Of a DNA stretch of 64,000 nucleotides, positions 1 to 12,481 are shown piece by piece. Position 1 is the first letter of the stretch; every line of letters begins with the position of its first letter. The notes beneath the pieces are model-generated. The model did not search any database. It saw only the letters and a program-made list of their open reading frames with translations, and had not been told where the DNA came from. The stretch covers positions 132,745,501 through 132,809,500 of the forward strand of contig CM059582.1 in NCBI GenBank assembly GCA_030407085.1, in the 5' to 3' direction. A program made the position numbers and the translations under genes. Source of the DNA: Trichopria drosophilae (Eukaryota > Arthropoda > Insecta > Hymenoptera > Diapriidae).

Positions 1-182
1 ACATATAGCTCGTTTCAAGCTTGCCGGATAGTCTGAATGTTGTTGAGACACCTTATATTTTGTCCATACAGATTTGAAGTCAGAATGAACGGATTCCATA
101 GCTTGTTCGCTATAAAACCCTAGACCACGCTGTGGTACAAAATTTTCATCTGTACTATACATAGTTGATATTTTTCCCTTAG
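1..182 (-). CDS. Partial exon, transposon-derived-like protein
   Basis: An open frame runs off the left edge of the window; its ATG is at 162. A possible splice acceptor (TTTTCTAAG) precedes it at about 183, so the coding part may begin there. It reads about 54 codons, including FYSEQAMESVHSDF and SVWTKYKVSQQHSDYP. Segments of the form 'G..SEQA.E..H.DF...W..YKV' recur, as I remember, near the C-terminus of insect proteins derived from transposons. I cannot name the family. It could also be an exon of an uncharacterised host gene. Confidence 0.35.
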
Positions 183-478
183 AAAACATATAAAATAAAA
201 CAAATAAAATGAAAACTATTTACATTGAAAAAGATTCTAAAAATTAATTAAATATATTTTTTATTTCAAAGTAAATTATTTTCTTAAGTAAAGTAATATT
301 TGAGAATCAATTTTGCGTTTTACTTTTCGAGTACTCAGTTTCGTTCAAATAAAATGTTTTGAAAATATAATTGCAGAATTTAAAGGAAATTTCCTAGATT
401 TAGGTATACCTGTTACACAGTGTTTTTCATGTGCATGGTTTTTGTAAGAATGCACAACCCTTAAAACATCCAAGTAAT
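183..478. other. AT-rich non-coding stretch
   Basis: No open frame of note, repeat or RNA gene was seen. If the exon to the left is real, this is its upstream intron. Confidence 0.4.
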
Positions 479-822
479 TAATTTCATCTCGAGCAACCAA
501 CTTTTCGTATTTTAGTTAGGCCATTTTGAATCCGCCATTTTGAACTTTCAAATTCTAATATCAGGATCGTAATCTGCAACCCCGAAAACCCCCGAGTACT
601 TAGTTTAATTTCGATCAAGTAACTTTCTGTATATTGGTTCGGCCATTTTGAATCATCCATTCTGAATTTTCAAAATCTAACAATAGATTCGTAATCAGCG
701 ACCCCAAAACCCCCCGAGTACTTAGTTTCATTTCGATCAAGTAACTCTTTATATTTGTGGTCGGCCATTTTGAATTCGCCATTTTGAATTTTCAAAATCT
801 AACATTAGATTCGTAACCTGAT
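479..822. repeat. Tandem repeat, about 122-bp unit, 3 copies
   Basis: Each unit carries GAGTACTTAGTTT, 'ATTTCGATCAAGTAACT', 'TCGGCCATTTTGAAT', 'CCATTTTGAATTTTCAAA' and 'ATTCGTAATC.GCGACCCC'. GAGTACTTAG recurs at 594 and 716, which gives the period. Copies differ by scattered substitutions, so the array is not recent. No protein frame runs through it. Confidence 0.8.
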
Positions 823-1551
823 TTCCGCAACAAGAATGGTGTATTCTTCTAAGAATTGCAGTATGCGATGAACGTCGAATAAACATACGTAAAACCTGTA
901 TACTTCAAACCTTTCTAACTTTGGAAATACAATAGATAGGAAGATGTTTTTTTTTAACTTGTGCGGAAATTCGTCTACTCGAACTCGTTTTCTCAGATTT
1001 TTCCATCGACGTTTGTAGAACAATATAATCAACATTATGTGGAAGTTTAAACAAATTGTACTGAATATTTTTTTTAAAACGCATGTTCTAAAGGCTCTAA
1101 CTTTGGAACCAAAAGAGATAATGCAATGTTTTTTTTTAGTTTTACAGATAATTTTGTATACTTTAATTTATTCTCAAGGTGTTTTGTCGCAGGATGCCTA
1201 TGACAAATTATATTTACAGAAAACAAATAAAAACCACGTTTTTTTGCGTATTTTTGTAAATATTTTGAGTCTTTACATATAAAAGTAATCAAACCATTTT
1301 CCCTCTATCGATTATTTTCATTTACGGCTTAAAATAATCGCGAGACAAATTTGAAAAGATGCCTACAAAAAACCGCGAGGTGCAAGAACTTTTGGGTCAA
1401 ATTCAATCGAAGCTCACCGTGCCGCGTTTGATTTGAGTATTTTCCTCCTCGCATCGAACCCTGCAAGCTGAAGGTATCCGACAACGAGGATCACGAAGGC
1501 GACCCCCCTCCATTGCACATAGGAGGGTCCTCTTATCGTTACAATTTAAAA
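823..1551. other. Non-coding, no convincing gene
   Basis: Only short overlapping open frames on both strands, with AT-biased composition and no recognisable motif. The sequence changes character at about 1370-1510 (GC richer), just before the Penelope-like fragment, and may include more of that element. Confidence 0.4.
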
Positions 1552-2580
1552 TAAGTTGATTTTAAAATTAATTTGAGGCCTTTAAAAAATTCTGTTTTAG
1601 TTAGATTTGTAACATTTTTAATTTCATACCATTTACTATATATAGCTTCATCCACTATCTCATGTGAGATGTTGGTAAACATCGACACTACATCTAAGGA
1701 AACTAAAATATGGGTCTTCGGAAGTTTTATTTGTTTAATTTTCTTCCGGAAATCCCAGCTGTCCTTGATATGAGTCTCTTTTTTACCAACAACTTTATTC
1801 AGGATATTAGCATAAAACTTTGCAAGGTAAAAGGTTGGTGAATTTATGGTCGAAACAATAATCCTTAGAGGATTATTGACCTTCGGTATTTTTGGGAGCC
1901 CATATGCTCTTGGTATGACTTCTTTGTAGTTTTTAAGAATTTGGACGTTGGCGAATTAATAAGGCCAGATTTTTCCCAATTTGATACAAGTGTGTTGGTG
2001 TCTTTAGTTGTTGTTGCCATGTATGCATATTTCGAAACTCTGTATGTGTTATTGTCTCCTAGTAATTGTGACATAGACGCAATATAACAATATTTATTCA
2101 TCGCAACTGTCGTATTGCCTTTATCACTTTTCGTAAAGAATATGTCTTTATTATCATTGAATTGAGTTATCTTTTTATTTTAAAAATTATATGGAAATGT
2201 TTGATTTTTAGTATTTCTAAGATTGAAGTTTTTAATGAAGTTAGTATATTCAAAACGGACATTATTTTTTATATCAATTACATTACCACTGTCATCATTA
2301 ATATTATTAATTTGTCTCACACCCTGTTCTATTCCGGCAATAGAATGACGAATAGGTATGTCCCCATTCATTTCTAAAGGAAAAGAATGTTTAGGTCCAT
2401 GACCTACAATGTTAATAATTTCTTGTGGGATACATGTAGTCGTTAGATTGACAAACCAATTTTTTTGAATTTGAATATTCTGTAATATTATTGACATTAC
2501 CGAGATAAATGTTTTGAAACTTCTGTCAAAAGAATTTTCAACCCTAATTAGGTTATCATAATTTTGGTTGTGAATTACAG
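1552..2580 (-). mobile_element. Penelope-like element fragment (reverse transcriptase)
   Basis: Reading leftward, pieces in shifting frames match the Penelope-type reverse transcriptase as I know it. First comes 'KNWFVNLTTTCIPQEIINIV' (about 2180-2497), then 'FFTKSDKGNTTVAMNKY' (2085-2150), then a stretch with RIIVSTINSPTFYLAKF (1800-1870) and 'LVSLDVVSMFTNI' (1670-1720), the last being the region of the first catalytic aspartate. The fragment ends before the YxDD region, so it is truncated, and it carries frameshifts. No GIY-YIG endonuclease part or flanking repeat was found. It is a dead fragment. Confidence 0.65.
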
Positions 2581-4569
2581 TTTGTCGTGCAGGGAGACTT
2601 TAATCCGGGGTGATTATAGACATTATAAGGGGGAAGCTCCAAAGAAGCACTAATTTTAAAATGGCATAATCTAAGTCCTTTTGAGAATTTTGCTAAGGTG
2701 ACTTTGAAGAATCGGGTCAGATGGGGTTTTGCCGGGAGGCAATCATAATCGTAATAGTATATCCACAGGCCAATGTTTGCAGACGATTGGGACAAGATCG
2801 AAGATGATAATTGTGGATTGAAAAAGAAGCCAAGAATTTTAAGTGTCGAAATACCATCAGTCCCACTTAGGGTGGTAAAACAACAACAAAAAACGAAAGG
2901 TAATAGATTTAAATTAAGTTCATTATGAAAGGAAATAAACTTATATGGGGTTTATAGATATCGCATTAGATTCTACACGGAAGAGATCTCGCTTTATTGT
3001 TGTTGAATCAAAAGCATGGGTTCCCACGTGAACCTGGCATGTGCTCATACGTTACTCGCTAGCGCTCGTGTGTTTTCGTCATTGCCGAAATCGCTCGACC
3101 GTACCCCAGCTACAAAATATCTTTCGTCAAATAGATGATAGACGATAGCAGCTAACATGTGAAAAGAAAGATAAAAGATGATAGATATTTTGTGGTTAAG
3201 CTTACTCTCATGGCACAGAACAATCCATGCGATCATTGCATCGACGGGTCGTGTAAAGAAAGCGAGAAATTCCTCTCCGTGTGGCACTTAGGGCTTATTT
3301 AAGGATTTGTATCCGGAGTTAATACAATTTAATAATGCGTATTGGTTGCGTTCGATTTAGTCGAATCATATCCCAATCGTATAATAATCGTAACTTAATT
3401 GTAGCCCAATCGGCTAGGAATTTTGAGTCTCCAAATCGAGTTTGAGATCTCGAAATCTGTCAGCATACAATATGTCGAAAGAAATACCGAAATTATATTA
3501 CAACTAAGTTAGTTTTAAATATTATTTAAGATTTATTCAAACTATTTATTCACTGCAGTAACATGTGCGATTTACGGCATTTCCTTGAATAATCATGAGT
3601 GGATAGCTTTCGAGAGCTCGAACTTCACTAGACTTTTATTCAGTTGGGGTCTGTTACAAAAAAAAACTTTTATCCGAATGATTTGAAGTCGACATATTGT
3701 CATTTGTTGAAATAGTATTTAGTAGAATATTAGTTGTTCTACTGAGTCATTGCGAACCACATTTTTGAGAAAATGTGACTTTTTTACATTTTAGCCATTT
3801 AAAAAATTAACTTTTATTATTTTTTAATCTACCACGACAGAAAATATTCTTCTTGTAAAGAGAAAGAAACTGGAACTTGGCTTAGGTATGTGCCATGTGT
3901 ATGAATCTCTCTGTAATGCTTTAAACATTGCATTTTACTGTGGCCACTGTAATTGGAAATTATTATTTTTTAAGAGCACTCTAACATAGTCCACGCAGTG
4001 TCTTTCGAACTTTCGACCCATTTTTCTTCAAGACTTTTTCTTCATTATCCAACCTGATATATGTTCAATTTTTCTACCGGAAGAAAAGTCAATTAAAGAT
4101 TGTTTTTACGGTGTTTCTGCATTTTACTCTATTTTTACTCATTTTTCTCACTTTTTTTTACTTTTTGTGCCATTAGAAATAAAATAGTATAACGCTAATT
4201 AAGGTGCGAGGAAAAAAAATTTCTTCTTTTTTCAAAGCCGAATTTTATAAGTTCCATAGAGTTCCTCATATATGTAGAATTCAATGAAAAATATGCCAAC
4301 ATATGCACAAAAGGGTCGAGGAGAGGCGGTGCAGTTGATATATATTTTGTGGTATATAACCGATTGTTGTGGGATGGGCTTAGAACTATCCGTGGGATAC
4401 AATTATTTTTATATAATTATGTTGGTAATTTAGAAGACGAGTCGCAATCTATTTCAACTATAGATATTGTAATGCTCAATTTTGCAAACTTCCCTACATA
4501 ACTCGTTTTTTTATTTTCTTTTCTTTTGTTTTCGAATTCACTCCAATTTTTGTAAAACTGACAAATCCG
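2581..4569. other. Intergenic, no gene recognised
   Basis: Two short leftward frames (2556-2795, 3045-3287) have no motif and no splice context. The rest is AT-rich with poly-A/T runs. The last about 300 bases could hold the promoter of the BEN-domain gene that starts at 4570, but no clear element was identified. Confidence 0.4.
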
Positions 4570-7500
4570 ATGGCAAAAGATAAGAAACATTTCAATGATC
4601 CGTATTATGCTCTAGAGTACCAGGAATCAAGTAATAAGAGAATGGTGATCGATAAAAAAGTCGACGCGCCACAAAAAAGTTCGGCTTCAAAAAGATATCG
4701 CCGCAATTTACTAGATGAATTTGACGAGTCACCAAATGAAGATCGTATATCTAAAACTGTTAATCGTAATCCGTTCGAAAAAAGCGGAATTTATTCTGAA
4801 AACGAGGATGAAAATGTCATTGACCCTATTTCATCCAAATCGACTGAAGAAAGGGAGGAAAACATAGTTGACGAAATTAATAACTTTCAAGAAGATGAAT
4901 TGTATAGCGTTATTAATAAGCAAGTACGTACTCATTTACTGACTTACCTATCCTAAATATGTACGATAATTGCAAATTACATTTATGTGTACATGTACAT
5001 AGCTTGTTTGTATCCAACAATTTATAACAGATTTTGCTACATTAAAATTTGCGTAAGTTATCCGTTACCTTTTTTCAGCGGAGGTATAGTTTTTATAACC
5101 AATATCTGCAAATATTTTAGTACTTGTACTGTTGAAAATTGTTTGTTACAACTCCTAGTCATTTTTGCTTCAAGAAGGTTACTTATGACTTACCTGTATC
5201 TGTGCTAAAATAATGTGCTCGTGTTGATGCCACACACATCTCCATTTACCACAGTTTTCATGATGTTTTCTGTGACCAAGCAGAGTAGCGTGTTACTGCA
5301 TCCAGTCAATGTTCTATGCGCCAGAAAATTTCTTTCCGTGTAAAAATATACCATCGTACATTGAATTGAAAAGATTCTGTCCAGTTTCTTATAACTCCTA
5401 ATTGAGTGAGAAGGGGCGCGTACCGCGATGAGGATATCCCGGAGGGTTCGAGATAGTTATGCCGATCGTGTGCGAAAGCGCTGCCTCGTAAGGCCAACAG
5501 ATAGCGATCTCGTCGGGAGAGTATACGATGTTTAGCCGTGTACAGCGCATATGAAAGCGATTCCTTAGAAGGCTTGAAGAGATTGGAATCTCGTCGGGAG
5601 CGTAAACGAGGTTTAGCCGCGTACCGCGCGTATGAAAGTGATACCTCGAAAGGCTCGTGAGATAGGAATCTCGTCGGGAGCGTATACGAGGTCTTCTCGA
5701 GAGGGCAGCTCGGGCCCTTCTGTCGCTTGTTTCGTCTCAGCGGCCATGTATTTCTGGAAGGTGGGAAAGTAGCCCAGGTGGGGGTGCCTCGGCGGAGTAG
5801 AATGCAGCGGTGGAGTAGGAATCCAGGGCGGTAATAAATACCGACGAGGAGGGATGCCACGGTGGAGTAGGGACTCCGAGTCCACGGAGGGGGAGTAAGG
5901 AGAGAATGAAGTTGCTTACCTAGGCTGGAGCTCAGCTGCCCGGAAAGTTCGACAGCCGACTGAATGCCCCTGGTGTTCCACGCTCGGAATTTATACGCAG
6001 TTTAGAGGGCACTTGACGAACATTTCTGTTAACATATTATTTATTATTCTTTCTGAATTCTAAAATAAATTATAATATAATATAAACTTTATGCTATTCT
6101 TTTTGTAAGACGAAATTGAATGCAAAGATATTTCGTTCCTTTCATTACCCTCTTACTGTGGGGAAGGAACAGAAAAAAAGGAAAGAATGACAGGAAGCAC
6201 TGCGCCTCCTTAATTAATTGTCCTCAGCAACTGAGAACAATTTAAACCTTCCTATAATTATCAATCGGAAATAAAAATAGAAAAACGAGTAAAATAAGTA
6301 AGAAAAGAATGAAAATTATAAACACTACGGCACTACCCGCACTTTGACTTCTCCTCCTCGGGGACTCTTGATGCGGTATTTTGTACCGTAAACTATTGTT
6401 GCTGCTGCTACTAATGCTGCTGCTGCTGCTGCTGCTACTACTACTTTTGCTACTGCTGCTGCTATCGTTGCGGCTGCGGGTCGCAGGAGGAAGTATACCT
6501 AGATGGAGAAAAATATCTAGTGTTTATACTGTGGGTCACCTTTGACCGAAAAGACGCTGACTCTGACTTATTTAATTTGTTTCTTAACATACTCTTTTCC
6601 CGCGGCCGCAGACATCGACGACGACGACGACGTATTCTACCATGGACGCATACTGTATTTCCTCAAGACCCACCGCATTTCATGGTGGGTACCGGCGTGG
6701 GATTCGCCGATATGATTTCCGTTCTATAATCGCTATAAATTTCTCTTGGTGATAGCCCCAATGGTGGCCACTTTATCGGAGAAACTGCCTCTCTCGCAGC
6801 ATTGGCCAATCTCTGTATGGCCCCGGCTATCGCTCCTCTGGTCTGGAGCACGTTGCATTGTCCAGGCTATTGCTCGTTCTCAACTGTTCCTCCGCTGTTC
6901 CGGATAGCCTTTGCGAACTGGAGGGTGATCACGGCGAAATCCGTACCGTTTGCTTGTTGGGGTACCTCGATGTTACGGATCTAAGCCTGATTCCCTCGGT
7001 TCGACCTGGTCAGTGATAAGATTCTTGCAGCCTTTTTCTTTCAGTCTTCGAGTGGAGTGGGCCGTAGACACAGATGGTCGGAAATAGGTGCTCTCGATGT
7101 GCAACAGTCGCTGCCTACCTCTTGGTAACCGAGAGTAAAGCCAGGCCAAATAAAAATTCATGATGATGTTGTTGAGGAACGTATTCTCACTTGTACCCCT
7201 CCTGGAAGATAACAAGGGTCTCGTTCTCTCCTGACTTGTCGGCTCGGGTCTGGTTTGCTTCCCTTTTTGCTGCTTAATTCCGTGGGGTTTCTGCTGCCGA
7301 TTTGGTGGGCTGGACGCGAGGGCGTATCGTGCGGGCATCCTATGCCTCTTCGACCTCGTTTCCCAATGGCAGAATGCGGGTCTGTTTTTGGGCTAAGGTT
7401 GTGAGCCGCGCTTTATACGCGATGCAGGAGAGGCGTAGCTTCTCCTCGTCTATGCCCACTTCTCTGAAGGACATTAGATCCGATACGTGAGCCCGCGCCT

Positions 7501-10500
7501 GATTTTCTTGTCGTCTATCGATTGTATTTCCGCGATTACTGGGAAACTGAAAGTTTTAATTATATGCGGACCATCAAAGCGTAGTGCTAGTTTGGCGGCG
7601 AACTTTTTGGCTGCTTTAAAGAGAGGATGTTGTCTTATCAGTCCCTTTTCCTCTACATGTGGTTTCCAATTTCTTCGTTTCAAATTTTAATGTCGTCGCT
7701 GCTCCGCGGATGCTTTGCTCGTGTTCCGACGAACGATGCGGAAGATCTCCTGCAGCCGTTTGATTCAGTCGGCGACTGGGACTGTCGGCTGGCCTGTACT
7801 TCTGGTATCATGATCATATAAGGTTTGTGATAAACGTGGCTCGCGCCCTTGTATTAGCACGCATGGACAGTATCCTGTGGTACAGGAGACGATCGTGTTA
7901 AACGCTAGGGAGATTTCTAGTAATAATTCGTCCCATTTTTCGTGATCGTTTTTGATAACGAATGGTGCGCTCCGTCGGGTTCTCTTGGGGGTGTAGGATG
8001 CCGTGAAGTCATGTCTAACTCCGAGCTCGCGTAGGAAGTTTATAAAGTGCCGTAATGAATTGAGGATCAATATCGACGAGGATAACTGGGGGTATACCGA
8101 ATCGTGCGAGTGAACGCTCTGGAAACGGTTTACAACACGCTGGCGCAGTAACTCGTTGGATGTGGATAATTTCGGCCTATTTAAAGAATTCGTCGGTAAA
8201 TACCATCAGGGCAGTGTTCCCGTGTTTAGATCGGGGAAGTGGTCCGACGTTACTTAGCATTGGAACTACTAGTAGTTGGTGCTCAACCTTATAGCGTTGA
8301 CAGAAATCACATCGTTGTACATACGTATTGAGACACCTCGCGGCGCGTGTCTGGCCAGTAGTTTAGGTTCATTATATCCGTATTAGCGTATTCCGAATAC
8401 CCAAGTGTCCAGCCGCCAGGGCGTCGTAATTTTCATTACGGAATGTCTATTCCCACGCATGAAATGCCTCCCACCCCGCGCGCTCCGTGATTCCCCTTTC
8501 GCGCTTTCACTAGCGGTTAGGTTAGAGGGTAGTAGCGGGCGCAGTCCCCCGCAGGGGAATCGGAGGGCAAGGAGGGGGTCGATCCGTGCGTGGATATAGA
8601 CATAGCCTTTTCATTAAGTACTTGGCTGCGTAGATGCGAAGGAAGACAAAATTTCCAAAAGATGCAGTCTTCCTCATCCGCAGGTCGTTGGATACGACGA
8701 TATATCTGGCCGTTTTCTCTTACATAGTCGGGGAATTTTTCCGCACGGGGTTCGATTTCTTGGCGTGTTTTTTCCCACCAATGGCATTCGTCTCTGGTGA
8801 CGGAGGATAGGACCGTCACCAGAGTCATCTGCTGTGGTTGTCGCGATAAATCATCGGCGATTACGTTTAATTTCCATTTGCGGTATTTAACCTCGAAAGT
8901 GTATTGCTGTCACTCGAGTGCCCATCAAGCAATGAGGCCGGATGGTTTTTCGATTGGGTTCAGTCATTTGAGGGAGAGATTGTCCGTAATGACATCGAAT
9001 GCATATCCTTCGAGGTATTGTCGCATTTTCCGGATTCCCCACACTGATGGCTAAACACTCTTTCTCGATGGTGGAGTTTCGTTCTGCTGGGTTGGGTCGT
9101 CGATTTGCATAATATATTACTCTCTCGGAGTCGTGGAAGATCTGGGTAAGTACGGCTCCGAGGCTATGCTCTCAAGCATCAGTTCGCAGGGAGCACTTCT
9201 TGGTAAAGTCTGGAAAGGCCACGCCCTTCCGTGAGAAGTGTGCGCAATGCCTCGAAGGCGTTTTGATGTTCTGGCCTCCATTTCCAATATTTACTCTTTT
9301 TTAGTAGGCTGGTTAGTGGTCTTTGCGTAATTTGGCACGAAGCGACGGTACCAAGAGGTAATCCCGAGATATCGGCGTAGTTCACGGATGTTCTCAGGGG
9401 GTAGAATGGGTCGGAAAGCCGAGATCATTTCCGGGTAGGTGTGGATCCTTGCATTACTGACGAGATGCCCAAGATGCCGAATCTCCCTTTTTTAAAGAAT
9501 TCGCACTTCTACTGTGTTAATCCGGGGCTTTGCCCGTAGTCGCGGCAATCCTTGTTTCAGGTTTCCCATGTGTTCTTCTGCGGTTTGTGACGATAATATC
9601 GTCTAGATAGGCGAAGGCGAAAGATTCCGAGTCGGGTCCGACGACTTGGTCTAGGGTTCGTTGAAACGTAGCTGGGGCCGAGTGTAGGCCGAATGGCATA
9701 ACCCGCCATTGGAAGAGGCCGCGGCCTGGTACGGTAAATGCCGTACACTTTTTACTATTTTCCTCCACTGGGATTTGCCATTACCCGTTTTTGAGATCGA
9801 TGCTACTAAACCATGTCGCCTTTCGAAGTTACTCCAGCGAATACTTGATGTGTGGGAGGGGGTAAGTGTCAGGGATGGAACGGGCATTTAACTGGCGGAA
9901 GTCGATGCAGCCCTTTTTTAGTAATTCGTCAATTTCGTGATCTCTAATCGTCTGCATGGCAGGGTTTCTCGGAAAGTATCGTTGTATGATACGTGAGTTA
10001 TCTTTCATGATAGTGCGGGAGATACCGTCGGCCATTGCCGCAAGCGCACCTACACTGAGAACACATTGGGTGCGCTGCTATCTTATCGGAGATAACTGGA
10101 CTGCCAATGACAGTTAAGCTGAGAGACCTCGTAAGGAAATACTGATCTCTCAAACTGAGAGCATTCCCGCGATTTGCTCTCTCGGCATTTTGAGTGAATC
10201 ACTCATCTTGGGCGAGCTGCCGTGCAAACGGAGTGGGTGTTCTGCACACATGCGCAAGGAGTAGATGTTTTCTCAATGACTTCTTCGTGTATCATGTGTC
10301 TTCGACTTTCCCCGGGATTAGGTCAGCTTGTTTGCGGCTTATGAAACTGAGAGTGGTCCCAGTGCGGACAACGCTTTTTGCGGTAGTCCCCTCAATCAGG
10401 ACACTGGTCAGGATTCTATCTACATTCTGTTGCAGGGGGTTGGACTTCGAGCGCATGGTTCTATTAGGGAACGTCCGCCTCTTGGGCCCGCGAGTTTCTG

Positions 10501-11233
10501 TCGTCCTGTTTCGTTTTCTGACCGTTGTGGGGGGGGGGGGGTCCAGATTTGCCGAAAATCACTTCACGTAACTAATGGTCGTCCCCTAACTTGGCAAAAA
10601 TTTAATGCTGTACATTTTTTTCTTTTTGTAAGCTCGAGTAAAAATGCTACAAGATCCTTATTTTTTATTGCAGTATTTCATCGCAATATTAAACATACAA
10701 GATACATTGCAATTTGAATAATATAAAAAACATGTTATGTTAGTGCGGTTACTTGCAATATAAGAATATAATTCCTCCTCCTTATCTGTGCAGATTTATA
10801 TAGGCTGTGGTTTGTACATTGACGAAAAACTTTGGCTGTTAATGAAGAAAAAGAAGCCGCACTTATTTCTTAGAGAAACAGTTAATTTATTTTGGGATAA
10901 CAGCAAACTACCAAACCGATGCCTTGATTTAACGAAAACTTCAAATACCTTACTGCCTGGCCGATCTCCACGTAAAGAAATGACGCCGAAAAAATTAAAA
11001 GTTGTAAAAAGTACGTTAGAACTGTTAAGTCCACATGAATGTGATGCCTCAACTGAAATAGGATGAATACTAATATAACTAATTTTTTTTTAGTATTGTA
11101 CGAAGATTATTTAACGGGCAAATATAAGGTTGAAAAATGCGCACAGGAAATGGAGAATTTTAATTCCAACGTAGGGAATTTGATACGAGACAGGCGAAGG
11201 AAGTATCGAATGGAAATAGAAAATATGCCTTAA
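4570..11233 (+). CDS. BEN-domain protein 1 (3 exons)
   Basis: Model: exons 4570-4923, 10794-11010 and 11094-11233, joined by GT-AG introns (donors CAA/GTACGT and AAAAA/GTACGT; acceptors TGTGCAG and TTTTTTAG). The frame stays open for 236 residues. Exon 1 (118 codons) is acidic and charged. Exon 2 starts IYIGCGLYIDEKLW and continues through a leucine-patterned stretch with 'LFLRETVNLFWDNSKLPNRC', which fits the helical BEN fold used by DNA-binding and chromatin adaptor proteins. It ends in phase 1, like the BEN exons of the other two genes here. Exon 3 is a basic tail ending RRRKYRMEIENMP. Intron 1 is 5.9 kb because of inserted repeats. An additional upstream exon is possible. Role inferred: nuclear transcription or chromatin factor. 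Confidence 0.6.
5306..6000. repeat. GC-rich block with about 80-bp tandem repeat
   Basis: TCTCGTCGGGAG recurs at 5508, 5589 and 5669, each followed by a similar 'TA.ACGA.GTTTAGCCG.GTAC' segment, giving an 80-81 bp period over about 5430-5700. The leftward open frame of 184 codons across it is a by-product of the repeat. The sharp GC rise against the flanks suggests insertion of foreign repeat DNA, perhaps an LTR or untranslated end of the gypsy element further right; not proven. Confidence 0.55.
6395..6480. repeat. Imperfect (GCT)n microsatellite
   Basis: Runs of GCTGCTGCT mixed with ACT and TGC triplets inside intron 1 of BEN gene 1. No coding frame is associated. Confidence 0.75.
6600..7470 (-). 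other. GC-rich transposon-like sequence, unassigned
   Basis: The leftward frames at 6973-7338 and 6663-6851 line up end to end with the gypsy integrase remnant upstream (7474-7683). They could be the distal end of that element's coding region or an env-like region. No motif allows a firm call. In-frame stops are present between the pieces. Confidence 0.3.
7474..10040 (-). mobile_element. Decayed Ty3/gypsy retrotransposon (RT-RH-IN)
   Basis: Leftward pieces in gypsy order: reverse transcriptase at about 9517-10035, with 'RQLNARSIPDTYPLPHI' and then FQWRVMPFGLHSAPATFQRT followed by YLDD; RNase H at about 8790-9385, whose end reads 'KYRKWKLNVIADDLSRQP'; integrase zinc-finger cysteines at about 8280-8330 and core C-terminus at 7765-8070 (HEKWDELLLEISLAFNT, 'TGYCPCVLIQGREPRL'); integrase tail at 7474-7683 with 'AAKLALRFDGPHII'. 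Many frameshifts and stops separate the pieces, so it is dead. It lies inside intron 1 of BEN gene 1, antisense to it. LTRs were not delimited. Confidence 0.85.
10041..10793. other. Remaining intron of BEN gene 1
   Basis: The GC-rich part to about 10560 probably belongs to the upstream (gag or protease) portion of the gypsy element, but no protease or zinc-knuckle motif was recognised. It contains a run of 11 G near 10535. From 10600 the composition returns to AT-rich and ends in the acceptor CTGTGCAG at 10793. Confidence 0.4.
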
Positions 11234-11284
11234 GCTATATTTGTAGATACAAGGACAAGGACAAAGGACAGGAAATTTTCCCCC

Positions 11285-11730
11285 GCGTTAATGACGAATA
11301 TGTCTGTTTGCGGGTCGGCTCTCGGGTGGAGAGGTACAGGACAGAGACAGACAGTACAAGACAGAACTATAGGCACACACAACACCCACCCAGAGCCAGT
11401 CCCCCCTACCCCAATATCGGTACCACCAGCAGATTCGACGGTCTGTGCCTTAGCGAGTACGACGCGGGGCTTATCGCATCTTTATCCGAGATAAGACCCA
11501 CGACGTACCGACCGCGGATAAGACGCTGACGGTACCGATAACTGCCGACGGGGGTCGGCAGCGGTCCCAAATTCGTACCTTCGCCCAGCAAAGTTCCCCG
11601 GTTATTCCACACTGGACATAAGCAGAGAAAATTGCAGGTCGGGGATTCGAACTCGGGCCCTTCGCGACGTTCAGTTCGGGCGGACTAAGACTGACGCCTT
11701 AGCCCGCACGACCATCACGCCGACGTTTAT
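11285..11730 (-). mobile_element. tRNA-derived SINE
   Basis: Read leftward from about 11730, the sequence has an RNA polymerase III B-box-like segment, GAGTTCGAATCCCCG, at about 11650, and an A-box-like TGGTCGTGCGGGCTAAGG at about 11712. A GC-rich body of about 350 bp follows. The tRNA part does not fold as a full cloverleaf, so it is a retroposed derivative rather than a tRNA gene. It sits just after the stop codon of BEN gene 1. Confidence 0.55.
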
Positions 11731-12481
11731 ATTTGTAGAAACCTTAGGCTCAAATGGCTTAACAGAACTGGTATGAAAGAACCAAGTTTACATTAAAACA
11801 TATAATAGTATACAAATAGAAATAAAACTAATATGACTTAATTATTTTTTTAGTATTGTGCATACAATTTAATGGATGAAGATGACGAGGATATGGCGAA
11901 AGTTTTGCAATTTATTCTTAGATAAAATGCTATGTTTCATTTTTTACCAGGGATTCGCAAAGCGTTTCTCTGCGCGTGGAATTAACGTGTTCCATTTTAA
12001 ATATTGAAGCGCCTTTTTGCATACTTCCGTGAAGATGCGTTAATGCAAAATTCAGTATATGGGTTACTCGTTTTGAACATCGATCATTTGTTTTGCTCGC
12101 AATGAACAATTTGTTTTCTCGTTTAATTTCATTTGTGATAATTCTGAATTTGACGTTTGCATGTATCTACAAATTCCTATGGATGAAAGATGCCTTGTGA
12201 AACATGAAAAAGTACTGGTGTGGTAAACCGAAATGTATCACTAAATCTTACTTGTAGTTAATTACAATTTTTAAATGTAAATAAAAATAAAAAAATGTAT
12301 TTAGGATATTCATCTATATTTATTTATACCTATTAGAAGAGGTGTTTACTAGAACGAATCAGGAGAAAATGTAATTAAAATGATAGATTTGCTCATTGAT
12401 TGAAGAAGAAGAATAGCGAACACATTCGCTAAGCAGTATTTCCTCGTATTCAGGTTTAAAAATATCAGAATATGGTATTAA
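11731..12481. other. AT-rich spacer
   Basis: No gene seen. TTTTTTTAGTATTGTGCATAC at about 11845 resembles the acceptor and start of exon 3 of BEN gene 1 (11090) and could be a degraded copy of that exon, but the similarity is short. The sequence just before 12482 ends in TTAA, the target site of the next element. Confidence 0.35.

Noticed and set aside
10194..10717. Two rightward frames of 125 and 129 codons
   Set aside because: They overlap each other, run through a G homopolymer and lie on the strand opposite to the gypsy remnant; no motif.
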